NCBI RefSeq assembly: GCF_000315795.1
Contig: NZ_ANHY01000018.1
Location: forward strand, 17,810-81,809
Direction: 5' to 3'
DNA from: Caenispirillum salinarum AK4
GTDB lineage: Bacteria; Pseudomonadota; Alphaproteobacteria; Rhodospirillales; Rhodospirillaceae
Length of the DNA stretch: 64,000 nt
Made by a program: the position numbers and the translations under genes. The notes below the pieces were generated by a model, which searched no databases, was not told the DNA's origin, and saw only the letters and a list, made by a program, of their open reading frames with translations. Numbering within the stretch: the stretch's first letter is position 1; each line of letters begins with the position of its first letter. This document shows positions 49,567 through 58,807 of the stretch, in pieces.

Positions 49567-50269
49567 GGCGCACGCCCTCCACGCCCGTTGCCACGATCGC
49601 CGGCCCGAGCAACAACGCGGCCGAGGGCGATAACCAGTACGCCAGGAAAAGCGTCAAGAGGGCGGACACGCTCATCATGAGCGGCATGAACACGCGTTGA
49701 TGCGGAATCCCGCTCGCCACCATCGCCAGCAAGAACGCCGGCAGGACGAAGGCCGTAACCTCTTGGAGTTGCGGCGAAAGCGTTCCCCCGATCATGCTGC
49801 CGGCCAGTGCGCCACAGGCAAAGACACCGTAAACGGTCAGAGCGAATCCCAGGAAGTAGCCGGCCGTCCGACAGCCGGTGCTCCGCTCATGGCGGACCGC
49901 CGCCGCGAATGACCCATTGGCGACAAGGTGCGCGGCGCCAATCTGATACAGCATCGGCAACCCCTTCAGGCGGGGAGCCATGGCCGCCGACATCAGCAGG
50001 AAACGCATGTTGATCGCCAGCACCAGTGCCGCGATCCAAAGAATATTTTCGCCGGCCAGCATGGCCTTGAACGCGGCGATCTGCGCCTGGATGCCATAGG
50101 TCAGGATCGTCGTGCCGGCGGCATACCAGGGCGGCAGTCCCATTTCGGAGACGGCGAAGTTGCCGAAACTGGCCGAGAATACGAAGTAGACGAGTGACAG
50201 CGGGGCGGCCTCCTTGCCGCCCCGCAGTACCGCGCGTGCTGAAATGCCGTTCCGCATCGTGGAGTCCAT
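49550..50269 (-). CDS. azlC: AzlC family branched-chain amino acid exporter subunit
   Basis: The 239-aa protein has the AzlC fold with about six hydrophobic segments and motifs PLSLVYFVFSASFGNFAVSEMG and WIAALVLAINMRFLLMSAAM. It begins four bases downstream of the truncated TRAP permease fragment. The ATG at 50269 is followed by another ATG four codons later; either may be used. Confidence 0.88.
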   Translation of the reverse strand: MDSTMRNGISARAVLRGGKEAAPLSLVYFVFSASFGNFAVSEMGLPPWYAAGTTILTYGIQAQIAAFKAMLAGENILWIAALVLAINMRFLLMSAAMAPRLKGLPMLYQIGAAHLVANGSFAAAVRHERSTGCRTAGYFLGFALTVYGVFACGALAGSMIGGTLSPQLQEVTAFVLPAFLLAMVASGIPHQRVFMPLMMSVSALLTLFLAYWLSPSAALLLGPAIVATGVEGVRHVRNG

Positions 50270-50273
50270 CCGC

Positions 50274-50940
50274 TTAATTCATTTGCGACGGCAGCCACAG
50301 CGTCAGGTCCGGCCACAGGACCAGGATCAGCAGCAAGACCAGCTCCATCACCAGGAACGGCATGACGCCACGAAACGCCTCGCTGAGCTTCACGCCCGTG
50401 ACGGAGGAGGTGACATAGACGTTCAGGCCCAGCGGCGGGGTGATCAGGCCGATCTCAACCGTCTTCGTGATGACGATGCCGTACCAGATACCGTCAAATC
50501 CCAGCGACGACACGATGGGGAAGGTCAGGGGCACGGTCAGCACCAGGATGGCGATCTGGTCCAGGAAGCACCCCAGGGCGAGGTAGACCAGCAGCAAGAG
50601 CCCCATGATCGCCCACGGCGGCAGGTCGGAGTCCGTCACCGCACGCACAAGGTCCTGGGTCACCTGCGTATAGGTCATGAAATAGCCGAACACCATCGCG
50701 CCCAGGATGATCATCATGATCATCATGTAGGTCCGCAGTGTGTTCTCCATCGCCCCACGGAACGTCCCACCATTCAGGCGGCGCAACAGAACGACGATCA
50801 CCAAGGCGAAGAGCGACCCGACGGCCCCGATTTCCGTCGGCGTGGCGACACCGCCGTACAGACTGCCGATCACCACCGCGATCAGCAGCATGATGGGCCA
50901 CACCGGCAGGACGGACCGCATGGCCCTGGGCTGGTACGGT
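50274..50940 (-). pseudogene. TRAP large permease (DctM), C-terminal half only
   Basis: The minus-strand frame encodes the second half of a DctM protein: IGSLYGGVATPTEIGAVGS, FLDQIAILVLTVPLTFPI and ITKTVEIGLITPPLGLNVYV, ending LWLPSQMN. The N-terminal half (about 190 residues, normally starting a separate membrane bundle) is missing. Upstream of about 50,940 the sequence belongs to a gene on the other strand. No DctP or DctQ is nearby, so this permease is not functional. Confidence 0.8.
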
Positions 50941-51021
50941 AATAAGCCGGTGGCACTGGTCAGCGCCCAACGCCTTCTGAAGTCGGCCGGTAGCAGCCGC
51001 TTCCTGACGAAGGCCTCCAAC

Positions 51022-51627
51022 ATGGCTGATGCTCTGGTCAGCCGCACCGTCCGTCTTGCAACCAAGACGCCGGGGCAGGCAGGCCAGGCTCTTTACAAGG
51101 CCGTCGACAACCGGATGGGGGCAAGCCTTCGCCAGAGCGCCACCGGGCGTTCCGTGGACAGCGCTCTGAAGGCTGTCACCCATGATCTGGGGACGGCGGG
51201 CGTCAAGACCTTCAACGCCTATAACGCCGCACGCAAAACTGCCGTGCAGGAGAACCTCTTCGGCGACCTGAAAGCGCTTGCCGCGCATAAGCACATGACA
51301 GGCGTAGGCGCCACGAGCTTTGCCAACCGCCTCGTCTTCTCCGGCGAGGGCAAGGAGGCGGTCCTCGCGCGCCTGGATGACGATTCACTCCGACAGATTG
51401 ACGCCCTGTTGAGCAAGGATTACCAGCGCGTTGACGCGCTCGCTGCCAAGGGCGGAAAGCGGCTCGGCCAGCTTTACATGAGCCGGACCTTTGCCAAGTC
51501 CATGGTCAGCGCCAACCCGATGCGCGCTCATAACGATCGCGTCGAGATGTTCAGCACCATGGCGCAGCAAAAGCTTGACCACCTGAAGACAGCGGTCAAA
51601 GCCGAAATGGCCGCCCGCAGCCTTTAA
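51022..51627 (+). CDS. C-terminal fragment of a large protein, possible type III effector
   Basis: The plus-strand frame is coding from about 50,941, where it abuts the truncated permease, through NKPVALVSAQRLLKSAGSSRFL and MADALVSRTVRL to the stop at 51627. The ATG at 51022 is only the first in-frame start after the junction. The product is helical, polar and rich in Ala, Lys and Arg, without membrane segments. No domain is recognised. It lies 55 bases before a CesT-type chaperone gene on the same strand, as type III effectors often do. The 5' part of the gene was removed by the rearrangement. Confidence 0.55.
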   Translation: MADALVSRTVRLATKTPGQAGQALYKAVDNRMGASLRQSATGRSVDSALKAVTHDLGTAGVKTFNAYNAARKTAVQENLFGDLKALAAHKHMTGVGATSFANRLVFSGEGKEAVLARLDDDSLRQIDALLSKDYQRVDALAAKGGKRLGQLYMSRTFAKSMVSANPMRAHNDRVEMFSTMAQQKLDHLKTAVKAEMAARSL

Positions 51628-51682
51628 GCTTCGCCCGAACCGATGCGTCGGGCCGTCTCATATGGACCGAAAGGGACACCCC

Positions 51683-52147
51683 ATGGCACTCAAAGACATT
51701 CTCAACACCCTTGCAGTGCAAATCGGAACCGAACCCCTAGAGCTGGATGATGAAGGAACGATCACACTCGAGTTTGACGGGACCATGGAAGTGTCTCTGG
51801 AAGCAGAGGGGCCGGATGCGGGGCGCTTCACGCTGACTGCGCTCGTTGGTCCAGTGCCTCCTGCCGACGCCGAACAAATGCTGCGACAGGCATTGGCATA
51901 CAACCTTCGGACCGCGCGCTTCGGCGGCCCTGTTCTGGCGCTGGACGAAGACGTCGGCATCCTCATTCTGGCCCACGCCATCGACAGCAACGCGGATGTG
52001 GCTGCCTTCCCACCCCTTCTCGACAGCTTTTTGCAACAGCTTGCTGATTGGCGCGACCATGTCGATGTGATGGTCACGGACACCACGTCTGCGCAAGCCT
52101 TCCGCTCGGACGGCGACTCCGGAAGCAGCACCATGGTCCGCGTTTAG
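51683..52147 (+). CDS. CesT/Tir-type type III secretion chaperone
   Basis: The 154-aa acidic protein follows the CesT fold pattern: an N-terminal helix (MALKDILNTLAVQIG), a beta hairpin (LELDDEGTITLEFDGTMEVS), LTALVGPVPPADAEQMLRQA, the signature ALAYNLRTARFGGPVLALDEDVG and a C-terminal helix (LLDSFLQQLADWRDHVDVMV). Class I chaperones hold effectors in a secretion-ready state in the cytoplasm. An AAGGGAC precedes the ATG. No type III apparatus gene is in the window. Confidence 0.72.
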   Translation: MALKDILNTLAVQIGTEPLELDDEGTITLEFDGTMEVSLEAEGPDAGRFTLTALVGPVPPADAEQMLRQALAYNLRTARFGGPVLALDEDVGILILAHAIDSNADVAAFPPLLDSFLQQLADWRDHVDVMVTDTTSAQAFRSDGDSGSSTMVRV

Positions 52148-52800
52148 TCGTGATTGAGATCCTCAGCTTGTCTGGCCGCTCCGTGCGGTGAGTGCGGCGT
52201 CTACGTGCGCTGCCCCACTTGAGGTGGGAAAATTCTCGATTACCGTAGACGACGAGCAACGAGACGACGACATAAGTGACACGAGGGACCGCGACGATTG
52301 ATGATGGGGCGGCCGAAACGTCAAAGCGACGGTCATGCTGCCGGACGTCGTCGCTGTCCGATGTCGCTCAAGGGCTCTGGTTCGATGACCCAGTATTCGG
52401 CCTCCTGCGCCGGTTCTTGGCACCCAGCTTACAGTTTGTGGACGAGGTCGGTGGTGCGGGTGAAGAGGACACGGCGTCAGTACGGTAAGTGGCGCAGCGC
52501 ACAGGCAGCGGCTTCAGGTGTGGGCCCGGCGCCTTGGTCCGAACTGTGACGTCGGCGTTGGTTTGGGGGCGGGCGAGAGATGGTTCGGCCTCCGGCCGCT
52601 ACGCGGCCTCCACCAAGCCCAGACCCGCCGTTTCTACACCACTCCGTGGGATGCGGCCGGGTACGTCACGCTGTTCGACGCGCCCGGCTAGTTATCGTAT
52701 GCCGTGGCAATGTCGCATTAATTTTTATGCGACTTTCGCTTTGTTACTAGATAGACCAAGGTGGGTTCTATACGCGCGGAAAACTGCTGGAGGCTGGAGG
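52148..52800. other. Long intergenic region with a decayed coding tail
   Basis: No intact gene is seen in these 650 bases. One frame at about 52,570-52,692 reads PLRGLHQAQTRRF then YTTPWDAAGYVTLFDAPG and a stop, which looks like the C-terminus of a lost gene. The last 110 bases before the XRE gene are AT-richer and hold an inverted repeat. Confidence 0.4.
52712..52733. promoter_or_regulatory. Inverted repeat upstream of the first XRE-PAS gene, possible autoregulatory operator
   Basis: GTCGCAT (52712-52718) and ATGCGAC (52727-52733) flank an AT-rich 8-base spacer (TAATTTTT), 68 bases before the GTG start. The paralogous gene near 59.7 kb has an inverted repeat with a similar AT-rich spacer. 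Confidence 0.45.
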
Positions 52801-53394
52801 GTGCCAACCACAGGAAAGCATATTCGCCTCATACGAAACATGCTCGGGCTGACACAAGAACAGCTCGCTGAAAAGCTGAAAGTGCAGCAATCCACTGTAT
52901 CACGATGGGAATCAGGCCTGTCGCGGCCCACGCCCGCCCTATGGACAGCGATCTTAGGCATGACGAGACGCGAGCATGCGGTGAAGGACGCGCGCTTAGG
53001 CTACCTCACCCGAAACTGCCCGGGAACGGCAACGCTTTGCACCCTTGACATGCGCGTCCTTGAAGTTTCCCAGCCACTTGAGCGGGTGCAGGGGCTGCCC
53101 AGAGACGAGGTTATCGGAAGGAACTCCCGAACGAGCTTCGACGAGCACCTCGAAAGCGCTTATCAACAGGCCGCCCTGGGCGGGCTTCTAGCTGGGGAAC
53201 TTCTTGGCGTTCAAATATCGGGAAATGTTCGGCTTTTTGACGGGGCGGTAAGAGGGCATACATCAACATGGACCGTTCTATATCTCTCTGACAACACGCC
53301 GGTTATCTACTGGCAAGGAGAGTTACTGAAGTCCGCAGGGACCGAAGGCGGCGTTGTGCTAGAAGGCTGGGACGACCTTCTCTCCACAAAGTAA
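52801..53394 (+). CDS. XRE-type HTH regulator with a PAS-like C-terminal domain (copy A)
   Basis: The 197-aa protein has an N-terminal Cro/C1 HTH (KHIRLIRNMLGLTQEQLAEK, then LKVQQSTVSRWESGLSRPTP). The second domain, about residues 60-185, resembles PAS: LCTLDMRVLEVSQPLERVQG, EVIGRNSRTSFDEHLESAYQ, and strands ending TWTVLYLSDNTPVIYWQG. A closely related protein (copy B) lies 6.3 kb away and aligns over its whole length. The GTG start follows two GGAGG motifs. The ligand and targets are unknown. Its base composition is lower in GC than the chromosome part. Confidence 0.85.
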   Translation: MPTTGKHIRLIRNMLGLTQEQLAEKLKVQQSTVSRWESGLSRPTPALWTAILGMTRREHAVKDARLGYLTRNCPGTATLCTLDMRVLEVSQPLERVQGLPRDEVIGRNSRTSFDEHLESAYQQAALGGLLAGELLGVQISGNVRLFDGAVRGHTSTWTVLYLSDNTPVIYWQGELLKSAGTEGGVVLEGWDDLLSTK

Positions 53395-53747
53395 TTTCCA
53401 TGGCGCGCTGTTGGGGAAAAGAGACGAAACTCAAGCGCTACCGCACCAGGAACAAGGGCACTCCCATAAGTCGAAATCCCTTAACAGAGAAAGATTCGCA
53501 AGTTGTGTGGTGAGTGACATCGGTTGCGTGCATATACTTTGGTTTGAGAGCTCGAGGCAGGGCGGTTAAAAAGTATATTTGGCCCGCACTTCTCCAAGAA
53601 CACCGCCCCCCCCAAGGCAAGCAGAGAAATACTTTTTTTGTTGTCAGGAAATAAATTTTAGTACATTCATCATTATAGAAGATAATGTTGTCGAAACATT
53701 ATACAGCGACAAGTATGTGCGCTCCGAAATTATGTGAGTTATTCACC

Positions 53748-53775
53748 TAATTACATCATTATATTTTCCCGATAA
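53748..53775 (+). promoter_or_regulatory. Sigma-28-like promoter candidate for the chemoreceptor
   Basis: TAATTACA at 53748-53755 and CCCGATAA at 53768-53775 resemble the flagellar FliA consensus (TAAAGTTT and GCCGATAA), with a 12-base spacer. It lies 215 bases before the start codon. Confidence 0.35.
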
Positions 53776-53905
53776 TAATTTGTGTTAGAATCGTTCCGCG
53801 CGTCATCTTTCAGAGCTTTCGGAAATCAACCAACGCTGTCCGGAATAGCTCATATACCTCATTATGCGGAGGGTTGAACCGCATCTACCCCGCACGTAAC
53901 GACGG

Positions 53906-53943
53906 CACATGATCCTTTTGGCTCGGTCCGAAAGGATCATGTG
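53906..53943. promoter_or_regulatory. 13-bp perfect inverted repeat before the chemoreceptor gene
   Basis: CACATGATCCTTT (53906-53918) pairs with AAAGGATCATGTG (53931-53943) over a 12-base loop. No T-run follows. It lies 47 bases before the ATG and may be an operator or a leader hairpin in the mRNA. Confidence 0.5.
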
Positions 53944-53989
53944 CAAGCAAACATGGGCCTCCTAGCAGTGGGGCCACGCGGGGGACGCA

Positions 53990-56050
53990 ATGACCAAGGC
54001 AAGCGAGAGCAAGACAGGAATCTGGGACTACGTGGGTGCACTGCTGTCGCGTGCACGTATCGGTTGGCGCATCGGTTTGGGATTCGCGCTACTTGTCACT
54101 CTTTTAGCCGCGTTGGCCGCTATGAGCTGGCGGAGCAGCGAAGACAATGCGGCAAGTATGCAGGAATACCGACGCATATCCGCAAACGCGCTTTTGACGG
54201 AAAGCATGGTCTCCAGCGTCAATGAGGCGCGGCGCTACATGGCGGAATTTCGCCGCGCCCCCATGGACAGCCTAGTCCAAAAGGTTGAAGTTGAACTTAG
54301 TAGTGCGCGAGACGCACTTGCAGAACTCAGTTCCGCCACCCGCTCGACTGAAGCACGGCAACTCTTCGCGGCGATGGGCGAGGAAGTTGATGGCCTAGGA
54401 ACGGCTTTCCAAAAAGCTGCCGAGCTGTATGCAAAACAGGCCGAAAAGAAGACCGAGGCCCTCGACAACATCGGCCCCGCTGCTCGCCAGAACCTCACCC
54501 TCCTCATGAAGGAAACGGAAGAAGGCGGCTATCTTACTGCTGCGGCGTCTGCTGGGCGGGCGCAGCAGGCGCTCATGATGGCAAGGTTATCGGTGACGCG
54601 GTTTTTTGAACGCCCCTCAGCCACGCGCGTTGAACAGGCGAAAGAAAGGCTCGACAAGGTTCCGGAGGAGCTTAGGGCACTTCGGCGCGAATTGCGGAAT
54701 GCAGAATGGAACGACATTGCTGACGAAACGGTCGCGCTGATCGATACGTACCGCAGCATTTTCGTCGACCTGACCCAGATCAGCGTTGAGGCTGCTCGCC
54801 TGTTCGACGAAGTCGTTGCCAGACAAGGAAACGACGTTGAAGTCATGGCCGCGCAAGTGCGCGACCGCCAAGCATTGCGCATGAAAGAAGTTGAACAGGC
54901 CATTTCCGCCCGATCCATCGCGGATGCGCGGCTGTTGGCGATTTTCTCGAGCGGTGCGATCGCATTCGCCATCCTCGCAGCGCTGATCATCACTCTGGGC
55001 ATTACGAAGCCGGTCCACCGGATGACTGCCGCTATGAGGCGCCTAGCTGACGGCGACGTGGAAGGAGCGATCCCCGCCACGAATTACCGCGATGAGATCG
55101 GCGCGATGGCATCCGCTGTACAAGTCTTCAAAGACAACATGATCCGTACGCAGAAGCTCGAGGCTGAGGCTGAGCTTAAGGAGCAGAAGGCAGAAGAGGC
55201 ACAGCGGGCGCAAATGAACCGCATGGCCGACGACTTCGAGGCTACGGTGAAGGAGATTGTACAGGCCGTCACGGCGGCGTCTAGCCAGATGCGCTCGTCC
55301 GCACAGTCAATGTCTGCGGTATCGGAAGAGGCCAGCACTCAAGCATCGACCGTGGCCGCGGCGTCTGAGCAAGCCTCAGCCAACGTTCAGACGGTAGCCA
55401 GCGCGTCAGACGAGCTCTCGTCCTCAATCAGCGAGATATCCCGCCAGGTTGGGCAGGCCGCCAGCATCGCGAATGAGGTGACGGAACAGGCCGAGCGGAA
55501 CCGCGAGATCATGCGCGACTTGGATGCCGCGGCTCAGCGAATCGGCGATGTCATCGACCTGATAACCGACATCGCGAGTCAGACAAACCTCTTGGCCCTG
55601 AACGCCACAATCGAGGCTGCACGGGCTGGCGAGGCCGGCAAGGGATTCGCCGTCGTCGCCAATGAGGTGAAGAGTCTGGCAAATCAGACAGCACGCGCCA
55701 CAGAAGACATCGGAAAACAAATCGGCGGCGTGCAGAACTCCGTCACCACAGCGGCGGGTGCCATCGACAGCATTTCCGAGACGATTAAGGAGTTGAAGGA
55801 AATTTCCTCCAACATTGCGTCCGCCGTCGAGCAACAAGGGGCGGCGACGCACGAGATCGCCCGGAACGTTGAACAGGCGGCGGTGGGGACACAGGAGGTG
55901 ACGTCAAACATATCGGGCGTCTCAACCGCAGCCCGCGACGCAGGCAATGCGGCATCCGAGGTCTTGACGGCCGCTGGCTCGCTGTCGGAGCAAGCTGACA
56001 CGCTTAGCGCGGAGGTCGACCGTTTTATCGACCGCGTTCGCGCCGCCTGA
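53990..56050 (+). CDS. Methyl-accepting chemotaxis protein with a large helical periplasmic sensor
   Basis: The 686-aa receptor has TM1 at about residues 27-47, an all-helical periplasmic domain of about 270 residues (HBM-like helical bimodular type), TM2 at about 317-341, a HAMP domain ([20 protein letters not shown]) and a C-terminal signalling hairpin. The tip motif [21 protein letters not shown] is intact and contacts CheA/CheW. No CheR-binding pentapeptide is at the C-terminus (ends DRVRAA). No che genes are adjacent. It lies between XRE-PAS copy A and a c-di-GMP protein. Confidence 0.95.
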   Translation: MTKASESKTGIWDYVGALLSRARIGWRIGLGFALLVTLLAALAAMSWRSSEDNAASMQEYRRISANALLTESMVSSVNEARRYMAEFRRAPMDSLVQKVEVELSSARDALAELSSATRSTEARQLFAAMGEEVDGLGTAFQKAAELYAKQAEKKTEALDNIGPAARQNLTLLMKETEEGGYLTAAASAGRAQQALMMARLSVTRFFERPSATRVEQAKERLDKVPEELRALRRELRNAEWNDIADETVALIDTYRSIFVDLTQISVEAARLFDEVVARQGNDVEVMAAQVRDRQALRMKEVEQAISARSIADARLLAIFSSGAIAFAILAALIITLGITKPVHRMTAAMRRLADGDVEGAIPATNYRDEIGAMASAVQVFKDNMIRTQKLEAEAELKEQKAEEAQRAQMNRMADDFEATVKEIVQAVTAASSQMRSSAQSMSAVSEEASTQASTVAAASEQASANVQTVASASDELSSSISEISRQVGQAASIANEVTEQAERNREIMRDLDAAAQRIGDVIDLITDIASQTNLLALNATIEAARAGEAGKGFAVVANEVKSLANQTARATEDIGKQIGGVQNSVTTAAGAIDSISETIKELKEISSNIASAVEQQGAATHEIARNVEQAAVGTQEVTSNISGVSTAARDAGNAASEVLTAAGSLSEQADTLSAEVDRFIDRVRAA

Positions 56051-56077
56051 TCACCATTCTATGTGAACCGATGACGT

Positions 56078-56105
56078 GGCGGCACCGGCACACCCGCGTG
56101 CCGCC
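56078..56105 (+). terminator. Hairpin after the chemoreceptor gene
   Basis: GGCGGCAC (56078-56085) and GTGCCGCC (56098-56105) form an 8-bp stem with a 12-base loop. A second small repeat ATGCAT-CATT-ATGCAT and a TTT follow. It is a likely terminator before the next gene. Confidence 0.5.
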
Positions 56106-56180
56106 ATGCATCATTATGCATTTGCTCAGCCGAACTTGGAACTAAAGTAGAGTTCGCAGGTAGGGAATGGGGAACGTCCA

Positions 56181-58268
56181 ATGAAACATGATCGCTGGTG
56201 GCTCGATGACCTCAAAACCGCCGTGGACCAGGTAGCGATGGTTTCCGTTCAGCGCCCAGACGGCATCATCACCGACGTGAATGAGAACTTCTGCCGGGCA
56301 ACCGGTTATCAGCCGAACGAGTTAGTAGGGCGCGAATACCGCTCTGTGCTCGGCCACCCGGACGAACCGGCTTGTGACGCAATAGCGGATGCCCTGCGGG
56401 CGCGCCGTATCTGGCGCGGCACCCTCATGCAGAAGCATAGAGACGGACGTCCGTTCTGGACGGAGGCCATAGTCCATCCATTTGTGGAAGAGGGGATGCT
56501 GCGACGGATCATCACGATCCAGCGAGACATAACAGCCGGCATTGAAGTTCAAGCCAATTTAGATAAAGCACGCGAAGAGTTGGAGACTGTCCAGAAGATC
56601 GCCCACATTGGAAGCTGGGAGTGGGATCTTGCGTCAGACATGGTCGCCTGCTCTGAAGAAACTCTTAAAATCTTCTCTCTATTCCCGACCACCGGCAACT
56701 GCGTCAGCTTCGGTGCGCTCCTCAGCCGCGTTCATCCGGACGACCATGCCTTTGTCAGAGATGCAGCACGCAACATAATAGATGACGGTGAGCCGAGAAC
56801 TCTGGAATTTCGGCTCCTTATGGACGACAGCCAGTTAAGGATGGTAAGCGTGCATGCCGTCGTGGCGCAGTGGACAAACGGCGCCGTCACCGCCATTGGC
56901 GGTACCACCCACGACGTTACCGATCGAGCAGCGGCTGAGTTGGAACTGCGGAAGCACGCACTTCACGACCCGCTGACAGGACTCCCTAACAGGCTGGCAG
57001 TTAGGAAGCGTGTCGATGCGGCAGCCGTTGCCGCCATGTCGACCGGTAATGTGGCAGCTGTGCTTTTTCTTGATCTTGACGGTTTCAAGGACATCAACGA
57101 TCGCCTTGGGCATGAAGTCGGAGATCGCCTGCTACAAGCCGTCTCTGAACGGCTCCGCACCGCCGTCCGGTCGACGGACATGGTTAGCCGCCTCGGTGGC
57201 GACGAGTTCGTTATCGTGCTCGAGGGTTTGGGCGACCCTGGGACGGCGGACACTGTTGCGGCCGGCCTTCTTCAAAAGTTGCAGCAGCCAATCGAACTCG
57301 ACGGCCGTCGCCTTACCGTCTCCGCCAGCGTCGGGATAGCGGTTTGCCCCCGCGATGGAACAAGTGCCGCCGAACTGCTGCGCGCCGCCGACCTCGCCAT
57401 GTACCGCGTCAAGTCGCTGGGCCGAAACGGATACATCGGGTATCAGCGCGACTGGGGCGCATCTTCCAACCGTCGTCTCGCCCTGATCGACGCGCTGGAG
57501 GGTGCCTTAGAACGAGACGAGTTCCACGTTCACTATCAACCTCAGCTTTGCCTGTCGTCCCGACGCATCATCTCTGTGGAAGCTTTGTTGCGTTGGCACG
57601 CAAAGGACTTGGGCCCCGTGTCTCCGGCCGAGTTCATTCCGCTGCTCGAACAGACGGGAGCAATCACATCGGTCGGTGCGTGGACTTTGCGTGCGGCATG
57701 CGCGGACGCCGCCGCCTGGGCCAACGAAGGGCACCCCTTACGTGTCGCGGTCAATGTTTCCTATGCTCAGCTTGCCCGCGCTGAGCTTCTTTCGGCCGTC
57801 ACTTGTGCACTTGAGGATTCCGGCCTCGACCCGGATCTTCTGGAGCTTGAACTGACTGAAAGCATGTTTAGTGCTGATGTGCTTCCCGTCGTCGAGACCC
57901 TCCGAGGGGTGCGCGCCCTTGGCGTATCCGTTGCGGTTGACGATTTCGGCGTCGGGTATTCCAGCCTCGGCCACCTCAAGCGCTTCCCCGTCAACGTTCT
58001 GAAAATCGACAAAGTCTTCACCGAGGCCGTTCATCACCAAGAAGACGATGCGGCTATCGTCGGGGCGATCGTAGCCTTGGCGCGCTCCCTAGACATGCGA
58101 GTGGTGGCGGAAGGCATTGAAGAAGAATCAGTTGCAAAAACATGTCAGCAGTTAGGATGCCACATTGGGCAAGGGTATTTTTTCGCCCGGCCGATGCCGG
58201 GGGCGGAAATCACAGCCTTGCTTAAAGCCGCGACCTCAATTTCCCAGAAAAAAGATCCGCGCCAATGA
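56181..58268 (+). CDS. PAS-PAS-GGDEF-EAL bifunctional c-di-GMP signalling protein
   Basis: The 695-aa cytoplasmic protein has two PAS domains: residues about 10-130 (ITDVNENFCRATGYQPNELV, with a PAC end) and about 150-260. A GGDEF domain follows (DPLTGLPNRLA, LFLDLDGFKDIN, active-site RLGGDEFVIVLEG), then an EAL domain. The EAL residues are present: VEALLRW, ELELTESMF, AVDDFGVGYSSL, LKIDKVF and VVAEGIEEE. Both cyclase and phosphodiesterase sites therefore look active. The first PAS resembles Aer/flavin-type PAS. The gene overlaps the next by four bases. Confidence 0.95.
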   Translation: MKHDRWWLDDLKTAVDQVAMVSVQRPDGIITDVNENFCRATGYQPNELVGREYRSVLGHPDEPACDAIADALRARRIWRGTLMQKHRDGRPFWTEAIVHPFVEEGMLRRIITIQRDITAGIEVQANLDKAREELETVQKIAHIGSWEWDLASDMVACSEETLKIFSLFPTTGNCVSFGALLSRVHPDDHAFVRDAARNIIDDGEPRTLEFRLLMDDSQLRMVSVHAVVAQWTNGAVTAIGGTTHDVTDRAAAELELRKHALHDPLTGLPNRLAVRKRVDAAAVAAMSTGNVAAVLFLDLDGFKDINDRLGHEVGDRLLQAVSERLRTAVRSTDMVSRLGGDEFVIVLEGLGDPGTADTVAAGLLQKLQQPIELDGRRLTVSASVGIAVCPRDGTSAAELLRAADLAMYRVKSLGRNGYIGYQRDWGASSNRRLALIDALEGALERDEFHVHYQPQLCLSSRRIISVEALLRWHAKDLGPVSPAEFIPLLEQTGAITSVGAWTLRAACADAAAWANEGHPLRVAVNVSYAQLARAELLSAVTCALEDSGLDPDLLELELTESMFSADVLPVVETLRGVRALGVSVAVDDFGVGYSSLGHLKRFPVNVLKIDKVFTEAVHHQEDDAAIVGAIVALARSLDMRVVAEGIEEESVAKTCQQLGCHIGQGYFFARPMPGAEITALLKAATSISQKKDPRQ

Positions 58269-58669
58269 ATGACATTGTTGATCGACTCTGCTCGCATGCC
58301 GGCAGGTGCGGACGCAACCGGTCTATCTCAACGAACTTCGTGCGGTCCCGACTGACGTCGAAGCACGGTTGCCCCGGGCTGGCAGCGTTTTTTGGGTTGC
58401 AGGCAAGCGGCGAGGCTGCTGGGTGCCCGGAAGACTGTGCTTGGCCGCGACTTGCGCTCGCAAACGCCGCGCGGCAATACAAGCATGCCATGAACCATGG
58501 CCGGGTAATTCCGCTTTCATTTGCTGACATGCCCACACCCCAAGCCTTAGAAGGCCGCGTATCCGAACACGCCGTCGTTGCGCACCTTAAGGAGTTGGGC
58601 GATGACATACTTCACAATCCCGTGCCGCACCGGTTACTTCGACGGCTAGAGGAAGAGGGCGAACCCTAA
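58265..58669 (+). CDS. Small unknown protein with a NepR-like C-terminal stretch
   Basis: This 134-aa product is coupled to the GGDEF-EAL gene by an ATGA overlap. The N-terminal half is Cys-rich (HAGRCGRNR, KHGCPGLAAF, AGCPEDCAW) and unrecognised. The last 40 residues (VVAHLKELGDDILHNPVPHR, then LLRRLEEE) resemble the core of NepR-type anti-sigma factors (helix, D-x-(V/I)-x-x-x-P-V-P-x-R-(F/L)-x-x-L-L). The resemblance is short and may be chance. No PhyR or EcfG is nearby. Confidence 0.55.
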   Translation: MNDIVDRLCSHAGRCGRNRSISTNFVRSRLTSKHGCPGLAAFFGLQASGEAAGCPEDCAWPRLALANAARQYKHAMNHGRVIPLSFADMPTPQALEGRVSEHAVVAHLKELGDDILHNPVPHRLLRRLEEEGEP

Positions 58670-58807
58670 ATTTCGGCACCTCATGCGGTACCCGAGCGGC
58701 AGACAACGTTCCTTCCTTCCGCCCCTGATGAAATTATTGCCTCCCCTTAGACGCCACAGGTGCCCAGCAAGCGCCCGGTGCGGTTAATCAATGCTTAGAA
58801 GGTGACC

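Larger units (their letters stand above)
53395..53989. other. AT-rich leader region of the chemoreceptor gene
   Basis: These 595 bases are strikingly AT-rich between 53,560 and 53,830, with no coding frame that looks real. They contain a sigma-28-like promoter candidate and a strong hairpin, listed separately. Confidence 0.5.

Noticed and set aside
50274..51065. A complete TRAP permease starting at 51065
   Set aside because: Residues encoded beyond about 50,940 do not match DctM and are antisense to a better coding frame on the plus strand.
52163..52423. Minus-strand frame of 86 codons in the long intergenic region
   Set aside because: Ser-rich, no Shine-Dalgarno and no domain; not supported as a gene.
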